64,000 bases of DNA from Halalkalibacter sp. APA_J-10(15) (GTDB taxonomy: Bacteria; Bacillota; Bacilli; Bacillales; Bacillaceae_D): positions 1 through 64,000 of the forward strand of contig NZ_JALKEV010000017.1 of NCBI RefSeq assembly GCF_023017105.1. The letters are read 5' to 3'. The notes under the pieces were generated by a model. It had not been told where the DNA came from and made no database searches. It was given only the letters and a program-made list of their open reading frames with translations. Each line of letters starts with the position of its first letter. Within the stretch, counting starts at the first letter, position 1. Position numbers and translations under genes: made by a program. This document shows, piece after piece, positions 55,574 through 64,000 of this stretch.

Positions 55574-56491
55574 CTATAACTGATTCAGTTCTTCTTGAAT
55601 CGATTCTTTTAAATATTGAATATAAATGTTAGCTAACGTACTATGTGTCACATGTCTATGGGTGATGTAACCAACATTAATCCGTTCATCTACCTTCAAA
55701 GGAACAGAAATGATATCCTTGCTATTTAATTTATGGCTAATGACACCCGTTGAAATCGTATAGCCATCTAAGCCAATTAATAAGTTAAATAACGTCGCTC
55801 GATCCGTAACGCGAATATTCTTCGGTCTAGAAAGAGTGCTAAGAATCTCTTCTGAAAAATAAAACGAGTTGTAATCTCCCTGCTCATAAGAAAGATACGG
55901 ATAGGGTTTCATGTCCGCTAAAGTCACATACTCCTTTTTCGCAAGCGGATTCGTTGAGCTAATAAAAACATGGGGTTCGGCAGTAAACAGCTCATGGAAC
56001 TGTAAATTACCTTCTCTTAGAAACTTCTTAATAACCTTCTGATTAAATTCATTTACATATAAAACACCAATTTCACTTCGCAAGTTTTTCACATCATCTA
56101 TGATTTCAAAGGTCTTCGTTTCTCGTAAAGTAAAGTCGAATTCGTCACGATCATATTCCTTTAACAATCGAACAAAAGCACTGACTGCAAAGGCATAATG
56201 CTGAGTTGACACAGAAAAATGCTGCTGAGTTGATCGTGTTTTCATATAGCGTTTCTCTAACAGCTCACTCTGCTCCACAACCTGTCTAGCATAACCTAGA
56301 AACTCAGACCCTTCTGGGGTAATTGTAATCCCTTTATTCGACCGAAAAAAAATCGAGATCCCAACCTCAGCCTCTAGCTCACTCAATGCGTTTGAAAGAC
56401 TAGGCTGACTAATAAATAACGTTTGAGCTGCTTTATTAATCGACCGACTTCTTGCTACTTCGATCACATATTTTAATTGTTGTAATGTCAT
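55574..56491 (-). CDS. LysR family transcription regulator
   Basis: 305-residue LysR-type regulator. The N-terminal winged helix (1-60) reads MTLQQLKYVIEVARSRSINKAAQTLFISQPSLSNALSELE-type sequence, and the C-terminal half is the co-inducer domain. The effector is unknown; yxjG in the same direction suggests control of sulfur or methionine metabolism. GGAGGG precedes the ATG. Pieces of a second, decayed copy lie at 61384-61617. Confidence 0.92.
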   Translation of the reverse strand: MTLQQLKYVIEVARSRSINKAAQTLFISQPSLSNALSELEAEVGISIFFRSNKGITITPEGSEFLGYARQVVEQSELLEKRYMKTRSTQQHFSVSTQHYAFAVSAFVRLLKEYDRDEFDFTLRETKTFEIIDDVKNLRSEIGVLYVNEFNQKVIKKFLREGNLQFHELFTAEPHVFISSTNPLAKKEYVTLADMKPYPYLSYEQGDYNSFYFSEEILSTLSRPKNIRVTDRATLFNLLIGLDGYTISTGVISHKLNSKDIISVPLKVDERINVGYITHRHVTHSTLANIYIQYLKESIQEELNQL

Positions 56492-56841
56492 CTAAACCCT
56501 CCGTTTTATGTTTAACATTATAGGAGCATACATTTATTTTATCGTTTGTCATTCTATCGAGATTTAGACAATTAGCCTTCTAATTCAATTAGACATTTCC
56601 CACTCTCCCATAACAAATTTAAGTAGCTTCTTCATAGGGAAGTTACCACTTCTTACAAAGATTATCAACATTTCAGAGTAACTATAAATGAGTATTCAAT
56701 CTTTTTAACAGATAACGGTTATTCCTCATTTCTAAGTGCTTTCGCTAAAAACTCTACATAAAAGTCAACAAGCGCAATTGAAAAGAAATATTTGTACTCA
56801 GTTATTGCTATAATCAAAGAAAGTAGAGGAGGAGGATATTT
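56492..56841. other. Divergent promoter region, no gene
   Basis: 350 AT-rich bp between lysR and the AHSA1-like gene. I see no frame, repeat or strong promoter. Confidence 0.4.
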
Positions 56842-57270
56842 ATGGAAAATATTGAACAACTACAAATCGTACATGCACCTGCAGCATTAGTGTATAAAGC
56901 TTTAACGACAGCAAAGGGGTTATCTGAAGTGTGGACCCGCGATCTTACAGTCCATGATCAGATTGGAAAAGTCAATGAGTTTCATTTCGGGGACAACGAT
57001 TTAACAAAGATGCAAATTGTAGAGCTAACTCCATTTAAAAGAATAGAATGGCTATGTACAGAATCAGATCCAGAGTGGGTCGGTACTACGATATCATTTG
57101 AATTAAACGAGAAAGGTAGTAAAACAGAAATTATTTTGCGTCATATGAATTGGAAGGAAGTTACCGACTTCTATCGTTTCTGCAATTACAATTGGGCGAT
57201 GTTTTTATATAGCCTAAAAAATTATTGCGAGGAGGATACTGGACTCCCCTATCAAGATCGGAAATTCTGA
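56842..57270 (+). CDS. SRPBCC/AHSA1-like domain protein
   Basis: 142-residue START-like protein of the AHSA1 group: MENIEQLQIVHAPAALVYKALTT, GLSEVWTRDLTV, KVNEFHFGD, FKRIEWLCTESDPEWVGTTISFEL and a C-terminal NWAMFLYSLKNYCE. These form a ligand-binding cavity; the ligand is unknown. AGAGGAGG precedes the ATG, and a terminator follows. Confidence 0.85.
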   Translation: MENIEQLQIVHAPAALVYKALTTAKGLSEVWTRDLTVHDQIGKVNEFHFGDNDLTKMQIVELTPFKRIEWLCTESDPEWVGTTISFELNEKGSKTEIILRHMNWKEVTDFYRFCNYNWAMFLYSLKNYCEEDTGLPYQDRKF

Positions 57271-57326
57271 TGCAAACTCCATTAACAGTTTATAAAATTA
57301 AATAGTAGTTAACACTATGATCATTC

Positions 57327-57352
57327 AGCCCATAACTTTGTTGTTATGGGCT
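57327..57352 (+). terminator. Terminator after the AHSA1-like gene
   Basis: AGCCCATAAC and GTTATGGGCT form a perfect 10-bp stem, followed by GCATTTTTA, about 57 bp after the stop. Confidence 0.8.
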
Positions 57353-57474
57353 GCATTTTTACGTTTTCTCAGCTCACATGTTGTATGTCCATTAAAATGA
57401 AATGACGTCCTATTTATCTATAAAAGCTTGTATTTCTAAAATTAAGTGTCATGTCTCAAGCCAAAAGACTTTCT

Positions 57475-58227
57475 TCAACAGTTTTTTACAAATTCGTATG
57501 TCATCTCAGCCACCTTACGATTTCCTGCTTCTGAAAAACCATGGCCTTCTCCTGGAAATACTACCATTCTAGCATGAGGATACAGCTTTGCTGCTCTTTC
57601 CCCATATTCAAGTTCCACAATCTCATCTTGATCCCCATGTAAAATCAATACATTTTTATCGTATTCTCCAATATGTTCAAATACATCATACCCATGAATA
57701 GATTCAAAAAAGATTCTTCCCAATGTGACGCCCCATATTTCCCATGTATTAGGAATTCGATCAAGCGTGGGGAATCTTTCATTCCAATCATACGGGATAC
57801 AAAATGCAGGATATAATAATAAAATCCCTTTAATTTCCTCTATGTATTCCTCCGCCGCTAATGCTGTTACCAATCCGCCTTGACTACCTCCAAAGAGAAA
57901 GATATTATCACAATCAACATTCTCCCAATCTCTTACCGTATCAATAACAGCACACAAATCTTCCTTCTCTGTAAAAATAGACATTTCAGTAGTCTTAAGG
58001 TCACTTTTCGTCTTTACTGACCCACCGCAAAAGTCGAAGCAAAAAGACCCCACACCATTTGTAGCCAAATATTCACTATTTCTTGCAAAATCCTCATTCG
58101 TACCGTTAAAACCATGACTGAAAATAACGACAGGACTCTTTTCGCTATTATTTGGCATATAGGAAACACCATAAATTTCCCTTCCACGATGTTTAATCCT
58201 CACTTCATTTTTGAAACAATCAGTCAT
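57475..58227 (-). CDS. Alpha/beta hydrolase, esterase-like
   Basis: 250-residue alpha/beta hydrolase. Motifs are VIFSHGFNGTNEDFA (oxyanion), GGSQGG (nucleophile), HGDQDEIV (acid) and GEGHGF (His), the full triad. The motif pattern resembles cinnamoyl/feruloyl esterases, which would fit with xylan breakdown, but that link is inference. No signal peptide is seen. The ATG at 58227 was chosen for GGAGG 7 nt upstream. Confidence 0.8.
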   Translation of the reverse strand: MTDCFKNEVRIKHRGREIYGVSYMPNNSEKSPVVIFSHGFNGTNEDFARNSEYLATNGVGSFCFDFCGGSVKTKSDLKTTEMSIFTEKEDLCAVIDTVRDWENVDCDNIFLFGGSQGGLVTALAAEEYIEEIKGILLLYPAFCIPYDWNERFPTLDRIPNTWEIWGVTLGRIFFESIHGYDVFEHIGEYDKNVLILHGDQDEIVELEYGERAAKLYPHARMVVFPGEGHGFSEAGNRKVAEMTYEFVKNC

Positions 58228-58361
58228 TTTCAAACCTCCAACACTTCGATTTTATAACGAATTGAAGAACATATAGAAACAGAACGTTTTTGCTTACAAT
58301 TGCTTCTAACATAATTTCAACAAGAACAGGAAATAAACCTGCATGGTTGATCTATATTTTC

Positions 58362-58534
58362 GAGGCCACTGAAAAAGTTTGGTTTTAACTTTTTCAGTGG
58401 CTTTGAAGTAATGTGCGTAGCCGTTGCCCGATTTTGAAAGCCTTGCAATGAGTGGGTTTCTCATAGCAAGGCGCGCAACGAGCGGAGCCATTACTCTTCC
58501 TTGAGTTACTAGAAAGGACTTTTTCAGTGACCTC
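58362..58534. mobile_element. MITE-like palindromic element with 8-bp target duplication
   Basis: 173 bp with ends GAGGCCACTGAAAAAGT and ACTTTTTCAGTGACCTC (inverted), an inner palindrome (GCCTTGCaATGAG / CTCATaGCAAGGC) and flanking direct repeats ATATTTTC (58354-58361 and 58535-58542). This looks like insertion of a non-coding element with duplication of 8 bp. No transposase is in it; the 76-codon frame across it is chance. Confidence 0.7.
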
Positions 58535-58663
58535 ATATTTTCACTCTTCTTTGATAATGTTGGAACTACGAGTATATGGTTCCATCCTTTTCACACATCG
58601 TTCATATTCAGTTCATTTAAATGTTCTATAATAAGAGGAAGATTAGTTGTTTGGAGGTTTAAA

Positions 58664-59770
58664 ATGAGAAAAGTCGCTATCGTTTTACTAGGATTAGGAG
58701 TGATCGGAGTCGTTGTAGGCGTTCTGTTTTTGAATTTTCATCCGACATTTGGTGGGAGTCCAACGAATGAACAGAGAGAAGCCTATAGTCAGCTTGAGAA
58801 CTATGTGGATGGGCAGTTTGTGAATGAGCATGAAGTCGATATGGGGATGGATGTCACGACGATGTTTTCGCTTCTACGTGATTGGGTGAGTCGTGATGAG
58901 GATCGTCATCCACTTAATGATCTTCCTATTTCGTCCTTTGATTGGGAGAAGATCAAAAGTGAAAAAGACAGTCTCACTTGGTTTGGGCACTCGAATTTTT
59001 TACTAAGCATTGATGGTAAAAAGATATTGATTGACCCCATGTTCGGTGAAGTGGCTTCTCCAGTTTCATTTGTAGGAAGCACAAGGTTCAGTGATGACTT
59101 ATTACATGTCATTGATGAATTGCCTCCAATCGATGCAGTGTTCATTACGCATGATCATTATGATCATTTGGATTACCCATCGATTGTTGAGCTAATTGAT
59201 AAGGTGGAGCACTTCTTTGTTCCTCTCGGAGTCGACGCTCATCTATTAGAGTGGGGCGTTCAAAGTGAGAGCATTACCGCATTGAATTGGTGGGACGAGG
59301 TAGAGTGGGATGGATTAACGATTGCCTCAGTTCCCGCTCAGCATTATTCTGGAAGAGGGCTTTGGGACCGAAATCAAACGTTATGGTCTGGCTGGGTCAT
59401 TCTAGGCGAACAAACGAGACTATTCACGAGTGGTGATTCTAGCTACGGTCCACACTTTGAACAAATTGGCGAAGCGTATGGTCCGTTTGACCTCACCTTA
59501 ATCGAAGGTGGGCAATATGATGAGCGTTGGTCCTACTCTCATATGTTCCCAGAGGAATCGGTGCAGGCTCATAACGATGTTAATGGGGAAACGATGATGC
59601 TCATGCACTGGGGTGCTTTTACTTTAGCGTATCACGGCTGGTCAGAACCAGTCGAACGCGCCCTTCTTGCAGCAGAAGAGCTAGACGTGCATCTCATCGC
59701 ACCGAAAATTGGCGAAACCGTTGATCTTGAAGAGTTAGACGTGCCTGTTTCTACTTGGTGGGATTTATAG
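58664..59770 (+). CDS. Membrane-anchored metallo-beta-lactamase-fold hydrolase
   Basis: 368-residue MBL-fold protein with an N-terminal membrane helix (about 4-24). The metal site is visible as VFITHDHYDHLD, an Asp/Ser in SGDSSYGPHF and a His in LMHWGAF. The overall pattern resembles the NAPE-PLD/UlaG-like branch (VPAQHYSGRGLWDRNQTLWSGW), which includes phospholipid-acting enzymes. The substrate is unknown. GGAGG precedes the ATG. Monocistronic, with a terminator downstream. Confidence 0.88.
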   Translation: MRKVAIVLLGLGVIGVVVGVLFLNFHPTFGGSPTNEQREAYSQLENYVDGQFVNEHEVDMGMDVTTMFSLLRDWVSRDEDRHPLNDLPISSFDWEKIKSEKDSLTWFGHSNFLLSIDGKKILIDPMFGEVASPVSFVGSTRFSDDLLHVIDELPPIDAVFITHDHYDHLDYPSIVELIDKVEHFFVPLGVDAHLLEWGVQSESITALNWWDEVEWDGLTIASVPAQHYSGRGLWDRNQTLWSGWVILGEQTRLFTSGDSSYGPHFEQIGEAYGPFDLTLIEGGQYDERWSYSHMFPEESVQAHNDVNGETMMLMHWGAFTLAYHGWSEPVERALLAAEELDVHLIAPKIGETVDLEELDVPVSTWWDL

Positions 59771-59797
59771 TTCTTACTAGTGTGACAATTAGCATTG

Positions 59798-59855
59798 ACA
59801 ATAGGAAGCGGGGGATGTGGAACAGATTCATCTACATCTCACGCTTCCTTATTGT
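59798..59855 (+). terminator. Hairpin after the MBL-fold gene
   Basis: ACAATAGGAAGCG with CGCTTCCTTATTGT and an inner GATGT/ACATC stem, about 28 bp after the stop codon. Confidence 0.6.
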
Positions 59856-59975
59856 AAACACTTTTTTGTGTAATTATATTTTTATCACTCTATAAAAAAA
59901 TACATGTATGTGTTTGACCGTGGCTCCCTTGTCTAAATACGCTTTGATCGCATGACAGATGATGACTACTTTTTT

Positions 59976-61025
59976 CTATTTACTAATCAATTGATAACCA
60001 TACCCCTCTAACAGTTTTTCGACAGATTCTAAAGAATATGTATCATCATAACTATCCGAGTATTCGTTTATTTCTGCTACATTTGCCTTATTATTCTCAT
60101 CAAGGATTATGTCAGTAAAACCATAGATCGCAGTAAATGTTCTTTCTAGTTTCTCATCTGACCCATAGCTCTTAATTGTATATACACTCACTAAAGTTCC
60201 ATTACTAGGAGAATTACCCCAGATTGAGTTCGAATCTTCATCTCGTTTAAATTGTCTATAATATGTACTTTCTTTAATAATTTCATATTTATAAAAACCC
60301 CATGGAGAATCTTGGTATTCCCTATTTATCCCTTCGCTAATTAATCGTTCTATATCTTCTAAATTAGCGATGTCTGATGGGCTCTCGGCAACCTCTTCTA
60401 AACCAGATGCTTGAAATTGCACCGCTCCCTCACCTGTAAGAACATAACCGAGAGATGGCAAAGAATCTTTGGCATCTTCTGTCAAACCCACGACTACTGT
60501 ATCTCCATTTTTTATCTCACCGTCTTGAGAGCTTTCAAAGGTTAATTTGCTTAAATCATCAATGAATGTTGTATCAATCATTAATGACCCTTTTCCACTC
60601 ACCCCATTAAAATTAACAACTACATTTTTCTCAATTTCCTCATCACTTAATTGTTTTGGCTCATCTAACCCTGAAACAGTTACCTTCAACTCATCTTTGG
60701 TGGTTAGTTTTTTTGTTTTATTTTCGTCAACCATTAGTTTAACCACAACTTCGTCCCCATTCGATAAATCATTAACATGAACTAATTCGATACTATACGC
60801 AGTTAACATATTGTCTATCTCATTTAGCGTCTTGAGATCAATATCAAAAAGCTCTTTTGACAATTCAAACGTATCATTTACTAATCGATCTTCATCAATT
60901 TCATATGTGGCAGTTCCAAACGTATCATAACCATCAAAATACACTTCTACATAATCTGATAATTCGGCTTTTGATCCACAGGCTGCTAGAATAATAACCG
61001 CCCCAATAACTAGGTACTTTCTCAT
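59976..61025 (-). CDS. Lipoprotein with two tandem beta-rich domains
   Basis: 349-residue lipoprotein, lipobox LAAC (Cys16). Two tandem domains share the pattern V-x-V-x-F-G-x-G-x-A/S: VEVYFDGYDTFGTATYEI then NGDEVVVKL (about 25-100), and VVVNFNGVSGKGSLMI then NGDTVVVGL (about 135-205). The pattern recalls extracytoplasmic parts of zinc-ribbon/YvbJ-type proteins. A C-terminal domain follows (206-349). Function unknown. The ATG at 61025 was chosen for GGTGA upstream. Confidence 0.75.
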   Translation of the reverse strand: MRKYLVIGAVIILAACGSKAELSDYVEVYFDGYDTFGTATYEIDEDRLVNDTFELSKELFDIDLKTLNEIDNMLTAYSIELVHVNDLSNGDEVVVKLMVDENKTKKLTTKDELKVTVSGLDEPKQLSDEEIEKNVVVNFNGVSGKGSLMIDTTFIDDLSKLTFESSQDGEIKNGDTVVVGLTEDAKDSLPSLGYVLTGEGAVQFQASGLEEVAESPSDIANLEDIERLISEGINREYQDSPWGFYKYEIIKESTYYRQFKRDEDSNSIWGNSPSNGTLVSVYTIKSYGSDEKLERTFTAIYGFTDIILDENNKANVAEINEYSDSYDDTYSLESVEKLLEGYGYQLISK

Positions 61026-61383
61026 AAAATCACCCATAAATTTTATACCCCCAAAATATTATTTAGTTATATAGACCTAATAACAAAGTATATAGTACCA
61101 TAAATCTTAAAATACATCAGCCTATTTGCTGATAATTATTGAATTTTTTTGAAATATTATTAAATAAAGTGGATTTGGATAAATAAACAATATGAGGAAT
61201 TCTATTGGAAGGTTATAACGGAGAAAGTATTATTATTTGTTAGCTCGTTAAAATTATATTCACCATGTCTGGAATCAATATGTTCAGAATACGTCAATTT
61301 CCTATTTTTATTAACTGTTTTATAGGTAGATGTTCAAAAGTTATCACCACAAAAAAACGAAAACGACTAAACATCTTTAAAAA

Positions 61384-61617
61384 TACAACGAATTAAAATC
61401 TCCTTGCTCATAATAAAGATACGGATATGGTTCCATTTCTTCTAAAGTCACATACTCCTTTTTCGCAAAAGGATTCGTTGAGCTAATAAAAACAAGGGGT
61501 TCGGCTGTAACCAGCTTTGAAAGGCTAGGCTGACTAATAAAATAACCTTTGAGCTGCTTTATTTATCGACCGCCTTCTTGCTACTTCGTTCACATATTTT
61601 AATTGTTGTAACGTCAT
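61384..61617 (-). pseudogene. Decayed partial copy of the LysR gene
   Basis: Two blocks match the intact LysR gene at 55574-56491: 61384-61515 corresponds to about 55860-55990, and 61516-61617 to the region encoding the N-terminal helix-turn-helix (about 56390-56495). The 400 bp between them is missing, and there are further indels. The gap 61026-61383 upstream shows no gene. Confidence 0.7.
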
Positions 61618-61646
61618 GTGCACACTCCGTTGTATGTTCATCCAAT

Positions 61647-62618
61647 TTATTTTATCGTTTGCAAATGAGCAATCATGTCCTGATCAATCGAAACTCCACT
61701 GTTCACTAACGCCATTAACGCAGCGCCACTAACAGATGAAAGAATCGGCTCTTGGACCTTGTACGTTTTGCCGTTGTTTTTCTGTAAGACTTCTGTTAAC
61801 GTTTTTTTCATATAAGGACTAGTTAAAACACTCCCTATGCATGCGACAGAAACCGAGCTAGAAGAAAAACAAGAGCCTAGAATACCAATTCCAACCGCTA
61901 ATTGTTCAATCGCTCGATCACAGATCCTTCTCGCAAGATCGCTTCCTCCTTCAGCTGCTTCTGTCACTAACGGACCCATTTTTCCAACATATTTATCACG
62001 CTCTCTTCGATCTGCAAGAAACCCTCGCATGCCAAGACTTCTAAGCTGATCTATCGTTCTCAAGTCCCAATAAGATAGCACGTTTTCAATAAATAATTGA
62101 TCTGATTTATTTGTATTTTCTGATAAAACACCAAAAATAGCTTCATATGAAAGAAAACGTGCAGCGCTATATGCATAGTGATGAAAATCATAATTACGAA
62201 TACTTTTTCCCATTTCATTTATCGCAAATATGATGGAGCCTGTACCAGAAATGGCTACGATTCCTGGTTTCATTAAAAAAGCTCCTGACTGTGCAACGAC
62301 AGCATCATTCACAATCCACTTTGAACATTCAAGCCCTTCTATTCGAGTGAGTTCATTTGCCCATTTATAATCTTCTTCTGAATCAAGTCCTGCTATTCCC
62401 GCAGTAAGACCTTTCACATTTTTAACATCAATTGATGCTTGAAATAACGCTTCTTCTATTGCTTGTTGCGCATTAGTAACCGCATTCAAATCTTTTTTAA
62501 TAGAAGATGCTCCTCTCTCAACATAAGACCTCACATTCCCCTCTGTGTCAACAACAACGACACGAGTATGTGATCCTCCTCCATCAATCCCAATGACAGC
62601 TTTACATTGACTAGACAT
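61647..62618 (-). CDS. BadF/BcrA-type sugar kinase (N-acetylglucosamine kinase-like)
   Basis: 323-residue ASKHA-fold kinase of the BadF/BcrA ATPase family. The phosphate-binding loop is GIDGGGSHTRVVVVD, followed by GLTAGIAGLDSEEDY, VNDAVVAQSGAF, GIVAISGTGSI and SGAALMAL. Members phosphorylate N-acetylglucosamine or muramic acid derivatives, so amino-sugar salvage is likely. AGGG with a GGAGAG-type site precedes the ATG. It is not in an operon with a transporter here. Confidence 0.85.
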   Translation of the reverse strand: MSSQCKAVIGIDGGGSHTRVVVVDTEGNVRSYVERGASSIKKDLNAVTNAQQAIEEALFQASIDVKNVKGLTAGIAGLDSEEDYKWANELTRIEGLECSKWIVNDAVVAQSGAFLMKPGIVAISGTGSIIFAINEMGKSIRNYDFHHYAYSAARFLSYEAIFGVLSENTNKSDQLFIENVLSYWDLRTIDQLRSLGMRGFLADRRERDKYVGKMGPLVTEAAEGGSDLARRICDRAIEQLAVGIGILGSCFSSSSVSVACIGSVLTSPYMKKTLTEVLQKNNGKTYKVQEPILSSVSGAALMALVNSGVSIDQDMIAHLQTIK

Positions 62619-62703
62619 TGCTCACTCTCCCATAAGGAATACATATAAGTAACTTATTCCTATATTATCAATTTTAATATCATTGCAAATAAACGTTACA
62701 AGC

Positions 62704-63216
62704 TTAAAGAGACTTGCCATCAGAAGAGAAGATATACCCTGTACCTGCCCACTCCTCCGTTGTTACTTCTTTAGTCAAAAAATCACCTTGTGTATAGTCC
62801 TCAATTACATTTTTCCAAAAATGAAAGGACACCCTATTTTCAGGATGCACAAGTACTTCCCAATTCCCTTTAAATCGATCAAAGACTAAATAAGCGACTT
62901 TCGTTCCAATACCTTGCTTTCTATATTTCCGCATAACAAAAAACTCAGCTATCGAACGTGATGGTTTTTCCTTTAATACATAGCAATAATCGTTTATTAG
63001 GACAAAGCCTGCAATCTTTTCATCAACTGTAATAAAGAGTGGTACTCTGTCATCTTCAGTCCAATAATGATCAAAATAGCGATAGCCGTAATAGCCGTGC
63101 TTATTTACATCATGATTATTAAACTCACTAAAGTCATACTCATAAAATTCGATTAATTGTTTAAGTACAGATTTTTCACTTTCCTCGACTAATTTGATTT
63201 GAATATTTTTGGCCAT
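62704..63216 (-). CDS. GNAT acetyltransferase
   Basis: 170-residue GNAT with an N-terminal extension. The acetyl-CoA loop is VMRKYRKQGIGTKVAYLVFD, followed by VHPENRVSFHFWKNVI. AGGGAGA precedes the ATG at 63216; an in-frame ATG 6 bp earlier is too close to the site. Substrate unknown. Confidence 0.83.
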   Translation of the reverse strand: MAKNIQIKLVEESEKSVLKQLIEFYEYDFSEFNNHDVNKHGYYGYRYFDHYWTEDDRVPLFITVDEKIAGFVLINDYCYVLKEKPSRSIAEFFVMRKYRKQGIGTKVAYLVFDRFKGNWEVLVHPENRVSFHFWKNVIEDYTQGDFLTKEVTTEEWAGTGYIFSSDGKSL

Positions 63217-63401
63217 GATCATTCTCCCTACTCTATTGCTTTCAATAAACGATTAACCATTTTATTTTATTTTTTACAAATTTAAGGGTGTAATAATTCA
63301 TACACTAATGATAGGAATAAAAAAAGCAAAGATTAGAATCCCTAACCCAGCAAATAACCCCTCTACTCCTTTGAAGTATTGCCTCCGTTTGTTGAACAAG
63401 A

Positions 63402-63695
63402 TTATAAAGCAATCCAGTCATCATAATTTACGTTATGATTGAACTTTGCACTTTCTTTTGCTTCCTCTAAAGTATCGTGATCAAAATCTCCAACAACCTC
63501 CCAATTTAAATCACACGAAAATAAATAATACTCATTCCCTCCTTCATATTTACAGATAGCCATTGCAGTTATTTGTATCTCATCAAATATTTCATTATTT
63601 TCATTCAGTAGTCCTACTGTGCCGTATTCATTAGATATAGAATTTTTCGTGTAAAGAAGAACTTTTGCACCATCCATTTCAGACGGAATTTTCAA
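63402..63695 (-). CDS. Hypothetical protein, 97 aa
   Basis: 97-residue soluble acidic protein, MKIPSEMDGAKVLLYTKNSI at the N-terminus and KESAKFNHNVNYDDWIAL at the C-terminus. The start is TTG at 63695, with GGTGG 8 nt upstream; a GTG 12 bp upstream overlaps the site. I do not recognise a named family, but the composition looks like a conserved bacillus protein. Confidence 0.65.
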   Translation of the reverse strand: MKIPSEMDGAKVLLYTKNSISNEYGTVGLLNENNEIFDEIQITAMAICKYEGGNEYYLFSCDLNWEVVGDFDHDTLEEAKESAKFNHNVNYDDWIAL

Positions 63696-63814
63696 TTTAT
63701 TCACCACCAGCTATCAAATTTTTATTGTTGCACTATCCTGCATCTTTAGTTTAACATTATTTTCCTTAACATTGACACGATACAAAATTCCATTTAAACT
63801 ATTATTAAAATTAT

Positions 63815-63887
63815 TTGGTATGTGTTACTGGCGAATGCGTGGAACACCACGGGGGAAGTACATTTCTATAATGCCGTTCGCCTGGGC
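63815..63887 (+). ncRNA. ZTP (pfl) riboswitch
   Basis: The core features of the ZTP/ZMP riboswitch are visible: ACTGGCGAA (about 63827), GTGGAACACCACGGGGGAAG (about 63839) and GCCGTTCGCCTGGGCA (63873-63888), where the last motif forms the pseudoknot. ZTP riboswitches turn on folate and purine genes when 10-formyl-THF is short. A terminator follows directly, so this is the expression platform. Confidence 0.85.
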
Positions 63888-63923
63888 AGAGGTAAGGGAT
63901 ATTTTCCCTTACCTCTTTATTTT
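63888..63923 (+). terminator. Riboswitch-controlled terminator
   Basis: AGAGGTAAGGG and CCCTTACCTCT form a perfect 11-bp stem with a 7-nt loop, followed by TTATTTTT. It starts at the last base of the aptamer, as expected for a transcriptional ZTP switch. Confidence 0.85.
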
Positions 63924-63940
63924 TGAAAGGGGAAATGAAA

Positions 63941-64000
63941 ATGAACAAATCATATCAATTTGACCAGTTTAAAACAGAGCAAATGAAATCTGAATTGGAA
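63941..64000 (+). CDS. Partial CDS controlled by the ZTP riboswitch
   Basis: ATG at 63941 with AAAGGGG upstream; the first 20 residues read MNKSYQFDQFKTEQMKSELE, and the frame leaves the window. The riboswitch points to one-carbon or purine metabolism, but the N-terminus does not match glyA, purH, folD or formate-THF ligase as I know them. Confidence 0.7.
   Translation, partial: MNKSYQFDQFKTEQMKSELE

Noticed and set aside
58306..58536. 76-codon frame on the minus strand
   Set aside because: It lies inside the MITE-like element and has no ribosome site; the palindromic ends explain the open frame.
63772..63963. 63-codon frame on the plus strand
   Set aside because: It covers the ZTP riboswitch and its terminator, so it is RNA, not protein.

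Overview
The window reads as a piece of a low-GC, Gram-positive, endospore-former-type chromosome (Bacillaceae, close to Bacillus/Alkalihalobacillus). The evidence is strong AGGAGG-type ribosome sites, frequent TTG and GTG starts, lipobox lipoproteins, YesM/YesN two-component pairs, DUF3231 and YdeB-like CarD proteins, cre-like CcpA sites and many short intergenic terminators. No rRNA, tRNA, CRISPR array, prophage or transposase was seen.

Layout. 0-10 kb is a loose set of small housekeeping genes: GNAT acetyltransferases, an HD phosphohydrolase, a BCCT osmolyte transporter, two tandem histidine phosphatases, a DUF218 protein and a truncated GrpB. 10-13.6 kb holds ilvD and the wreck of a second inorganic-carbon (mps/dab) operon, in which only the promoter, the leader RNA and one mpsC gene still look intact. 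13.6-20 kb has an SUMF1-fold lipoprotein, a secreted GH11 xylanase with a cre-like site, DinB, MutT, hydrolase, HNH and MazG-like genes. 20-39 kb is a carbohydrate locus: two complete ABC importers (LplABC type and UgpAE/SBP type), two YesMN sensor-regulator pairs, two YesL (DUF624) proteins, an AraC regulator and a GH4 glycosidase, with cre-like sites upstream of several units. 39-45 kb is the intact mpsA-mpsB-mpsC-ybcF operon. It is preceded by a sigma-A promoter and a leader of about 330 nt that ends in an intrinsic terminator. 45-54 kb has UvsE, lipoproteins, three DUF3231 proteins, a DUF2268 putative protease and a CarD-family regulator. 54-64 kb has a MetE-like YxjG with its LysR regulator, hydrolases, an MBL-fold protein, a MITE-like element with an 8-bp target duplication, a BadF-type sugar kinase and, at the right edge, a ZTP (pfl) riboswitch with terminator in front of a gene cut by the window.

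The most interesting signal is the leader RNA of the mps operon. It occurs twice (near 13.2-13.5 kb and 44.66-44.99 kb). Both copies share a closing helix, an internal hairpin, a possible antiterminator and a terminator. This suggests an undescribed attenuator or riboswitch controlling a CO2/bicarbonate uptake system. Other points are a carbonic-anhydrase homologue lacking the expected zinc ligands, a shared sequence block in front of both yesMN units, and a family of small palindromic repeats that includes the MITE.
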